Assembly: GCF_007556815.1 (NCBI RefSeq)
Contig: NZ_CP041745.1
Location: 3,883,001 to 3,947,000 of the forward strand
Reading direction: 5' to 3'
Length of the DNA: 64,000 nt
Source: Paraburkholderia megapolitana
Lineage (GTDB): Bacteria; Pseudomonadota; Gammaproteobacteria; Burkholderiales; Burkholderiaceae
Every line of letters starts with the position of its first letter. Positions within the stretch are counted from its first letter, which is position 1. Positions 62,129 to 64,000 of the stretch are shown one piece after another. A program made the position numbers and the translations under genes. The notes under the pieces are model-generated. The model did not search any database, had not been told where the DNA came from, and saw nothing but the letters and a program-made list of their open reading frames with translations.

Positions 62129-63802
62129 TTACGCGCGCCCGTCGCGCAATTCCCGACGCAGGATCTTGCCCACATTGCTCTTCGGCAGCTCGGTGCGGAA
62201 CTCGATGATTCTCGGCCGCTTGTACCCGGTCAGTTGCTCCTTGCAGTACGCGAACAGCACCGCGTCGGTGAGCGCCGGATCCTTCTTCACCACGAACAGC
62301 TTGACCGCCTCGCCCGAATGCTCGTCCGGCACACCAACGGCCGCTACTTCGAACACGCCAGGATGCTTGGCCACCACGTCTTCGATCTCGTTCGGATACA
62401 CGTTGAAGCCCGACACCAGGATCATGTCCTTCTTGCGGTCGATGATCTTCGTGTAACCGCGTTCGTTCATGAAACCTACGTCTCCCGACTTGAAGAAGCC
62501 ATCGGCCGTCATGACCTTGGCGGTTTCGTCGGGGCGATTCCAGTAGCCGGCCATCACCTGCGGCCCGCGAATGCAGACTTCGCCTGGCTGGCCGAGCGGT
62601 ACTTCGTTGCCCTCGTCATCGCGGATCGAAATCTCCGTGGACGGCATCGGCAGTCCGATCGTCCCGCTGTACTCCGCTGTGTTCGACGGGTTGCAGGTCG
62701 CGCAGGGCGAGGTCTCCGAAAGGCCATAGCCCTCGATGATCGGCGCGTTCGTTCTCTCGAACCAGCGCTTCGCGACCGCCTCCTGAACCGCCATCCCGCC
62801 ACCGTTCGCGACCAGCAGATTCGAGAAATCGAGCTTGTCGAAATCGGGGTGATTGAGCATCGCGTTATACAGCGTGTTCACCGCCGGTATCGTCGTGATC
62901 GGATAGCCTTGCAGCGACTTGATCATGCCCGCGATGTCGCGCGGATTCGGAATCAACACGCCGAGGCCGCCGGTGCGAATGGTCAACAGGCCGCAAACCG
63001 TCAGCGCAAACACGTGATACAGCGGCAGTGCCACGACCGTGATGAACTGGTCGATATCGGGCCGCTTCGCGCGCGCCGGCTGGAGCCAGGCTTCCGACTG
63101 CAGCACATTGGCGATCAGGTTTCTATGCAGCAGCGTGGCACCCTTCGCCACCCCGGTCGTGCCGCCCGTGTACTGCAGAAAAGCGATATCGTCGGGGCCT
63201 TGCTTGACCGGGCTGAATGAGCGGCGCGCGCCTTCGGCGAGCGCATCGTTGAATTTGACGTGCCCCGGCAGATTCCAGGCGGGCACCATCTTTTTGACCC
63301 GGCGGACCACGAAGTTGACGATGAGCCCCTTCGGTCCCAGCAGATCGCCAAGCGACGCAACCACGATGTGCTTGATGGAGGTGTTGGCGACAACCGCCTG
63401 CAGCGTCACTGCGAAATTCTCAAGCAGGATGATCGCTTCGGCGCCGCTGTCCTTCAGTTGATGTTCGAGTTCACGTGGCGTGTACAGCGGGTTCACGTTC
63501 ACGACGACATACCCTGCGCGCAGAATCGCGGCCAATGCGACCGGGTACTGCAACACGTTCGGCATCATGATCGCAACGCGGGCGCCACGCGCGATTCCTT
63601 TCGACTGCAACCATCCGCCGAGCTTCGCGGAAAGCGTGTCGAGTTCGCCGTAGGTAATCTCTTTGCCCATGCACGCGAACGCCGGCTTCGCGCGATATTT
63701 GTGAAAACTTTCCTCGAACAGATCGGCAATCGATGCGTACTGGGTCGGATCGATCTCAGCTGGAACGCCAGACGGATAAGACTTCAGCCAGATTTTTTCC
63801 AC
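62129..63802 (-). CDS. fadD: Long-chain fatty acyl-CoA synthetase
   Basis: The 557-residue AMP-forming enzyme activates imported fatty acids for beta-oxidation. It has the P-loop-like YTGGTTGVAKGATLLHRNL, the A5 motif GYGLSETSPCATCNP and the A7-A10 C-terminal lid (KSGDVGFMNERGYTKIIDRKKDMI, with VGKILRREL carrying the catalytic lysine). Translation starts at GTG 63802 with GGAG 7 bases before. It faces the porin across two terminators. Confidence 0.95.
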   Translation of the reverse strand: MEKIWLKSYPSGVPAEIDPTQYASIADLFEESFHKYRAKPAFACMGKEITYGELDTLSAKLGGWLQSKGIARGARVAIMMPNVLQYPVALAAILRAGYVVVNVNPLYTPRELEHQLKDSGAEAIILLENFAVTLQAVVANTSIKHIVVASLGDLLGPKGLIVNFVVRRVKKMVPAWNLPGHVKFNDALAEGARRSFSPVKQGPDDIAFLQYTGGTTGVAKGATLLHRNLIANVLQSEAWLQPARAKRPDIDQFITVVALPLYHVFALTVCGLLTIRTGGLGVLIPNPRDIAGMIKSLQGYPITTIPAVNTLYNAMLNHPDFDKLDFSNLLVANGGGMAVQEAVAKRWFERTNAPIIEGYGLSETSPCATCNPSNTAEYSGTIGLPMPSTEISIRDDEGNEVPLGQPGEVCIRGPQVMAGYWNRPDETAKVMTADGFFKSGDVGFMNERGYTKIIDRKKDMILVSGFNVYPNEIEDVVAKHPGVFEVAAVGVPDEHSGEAVKLFVVKKDPALTDAVLFAYCKEQLTGYKRPRIIEFRTELPKSNVGKILRRELRDGRA

Positions 63803-64000
63803 GCGGCGTCTCCCTCTATATTTTCGAATGATCGTGCTAAAAAGTGCATCGTAGCATGCAGGTCCAACGGCAAAGCGCGAAAAGCGGCATGGTTAGACGA
63901 CGCCCTCGAACAACAAGGCGATTTTTTCACAAATAACGGGGGATAGAAGCCCATTGAAGGACGTTTCCGGCAGCCGTTAGACTCGCTCGACTTCGACAAG
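63803..64000. other. fadD upstream region at the window edge
   Basis: The last 198 bases precede fadD. A minus-strand frame of 71 codons (63784-63999) overlaps the fadD start and has no ribosome-binding site or domain, so I do not call it. I recognise no promoter with confidence. Confidence 0.4.

Noticed and set aside
63784..63999. 71-codon minus-strand frame at the right edge
   Set aside because: It overlaps the fadD start codon and has no ribosome-binding site or similarity that I can name.

Overview
The window looks like a piece of the main chromosome of a high-GC betaproteobacterium of the Burkholderia sensu lato group, most likely Paraburkholderia or a close relative. This rests on gene content and order: a tlpA-aroQ-accBC-prmA block, nrdAB followed by an alanine/lysine-rich histone H1-like gene, a full dcw cluster, and a Burkholderia-type porin with an AHA-QSS signal cleavage site. 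Nearly every gene is a housekeeping gene with normal length and intact motifs. I see no prophage, insertion sequence, CRISPR array, toxin-antitoxin pair, integron or defence island.

Layout. Positions 1-7900 (+): the end of an unrecognised gene, a TlpA-type thioredoxin, aroQ, accB-accC, prmA, a DUF3426 zinc-ribbon membrane protein, tpx, a PfkB-family kinase and a glycine-zipper lipoprotein. Positions 7900-16140 (-): histone H1-like gene, nrdB, nrdA, ampD, a PP0621-type protein and a CcsA-like membrane protein. Positions 16220-18223 (+): ffh and a phosphoribosyltransferase. Positions 18309-20656 (-): marC-type protein and proS. Positions 20917-22212 (+): rppH and a CNP1-type lipoprotein. Positions 22285-25399 (-): rplU-rpmA, obgE, proB. 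Positions 25637-33643 (+): ispB, tRNA-Pro(CGG), a CorB-like protein, pilB-pilC-pilD, coaE, zapD, yacG. Positions 33695-39144 (-): secA, argJ, a DUF815 ATPase, mutT, with a small DUF721/DciA-like gene divergent at 39446. Positions 40096-59391 (-): the dcw cluster mraZ-rsmH-ftsL-ftsI-murE-murF-mraY-murD-ftsW-murG-murC-ddl-ftsQ-ftsA-ftsZ, then a peroxiredoxin and lpxC. Positions 59808-63802: coq7 (-), a porin (+) and fadD (-).

The genes form familiar working groups: peptidoglycan precursor synthesis and septation (dcw, plus zapD, ampD), lipid A (lpxC), fatty acid synthesis and activation (accBC, fadD), dNTP supply (nrdAB, mutT), protein export and membrane targeting (secA, ffh), type IV pilus/type II secretion assembly (pilBCD), ubiquinone (ispB, coq7) and peroxide defence (tpx, the peroxiredoxin).

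The most informative non-coding signals are a pair of NrdR-like boxes 31 bp apart over the nrdA promoter; four 10-bp-phased GTG repeats at the mraZ promoter that fit an MraZ operator; a near-consensus promoter before rplU; and three stacked palindromes after the histone H1-like gene. I did not find a convincing new biological system. The best leads are regulatory or structural oddities in otherwise ordinary core genes.
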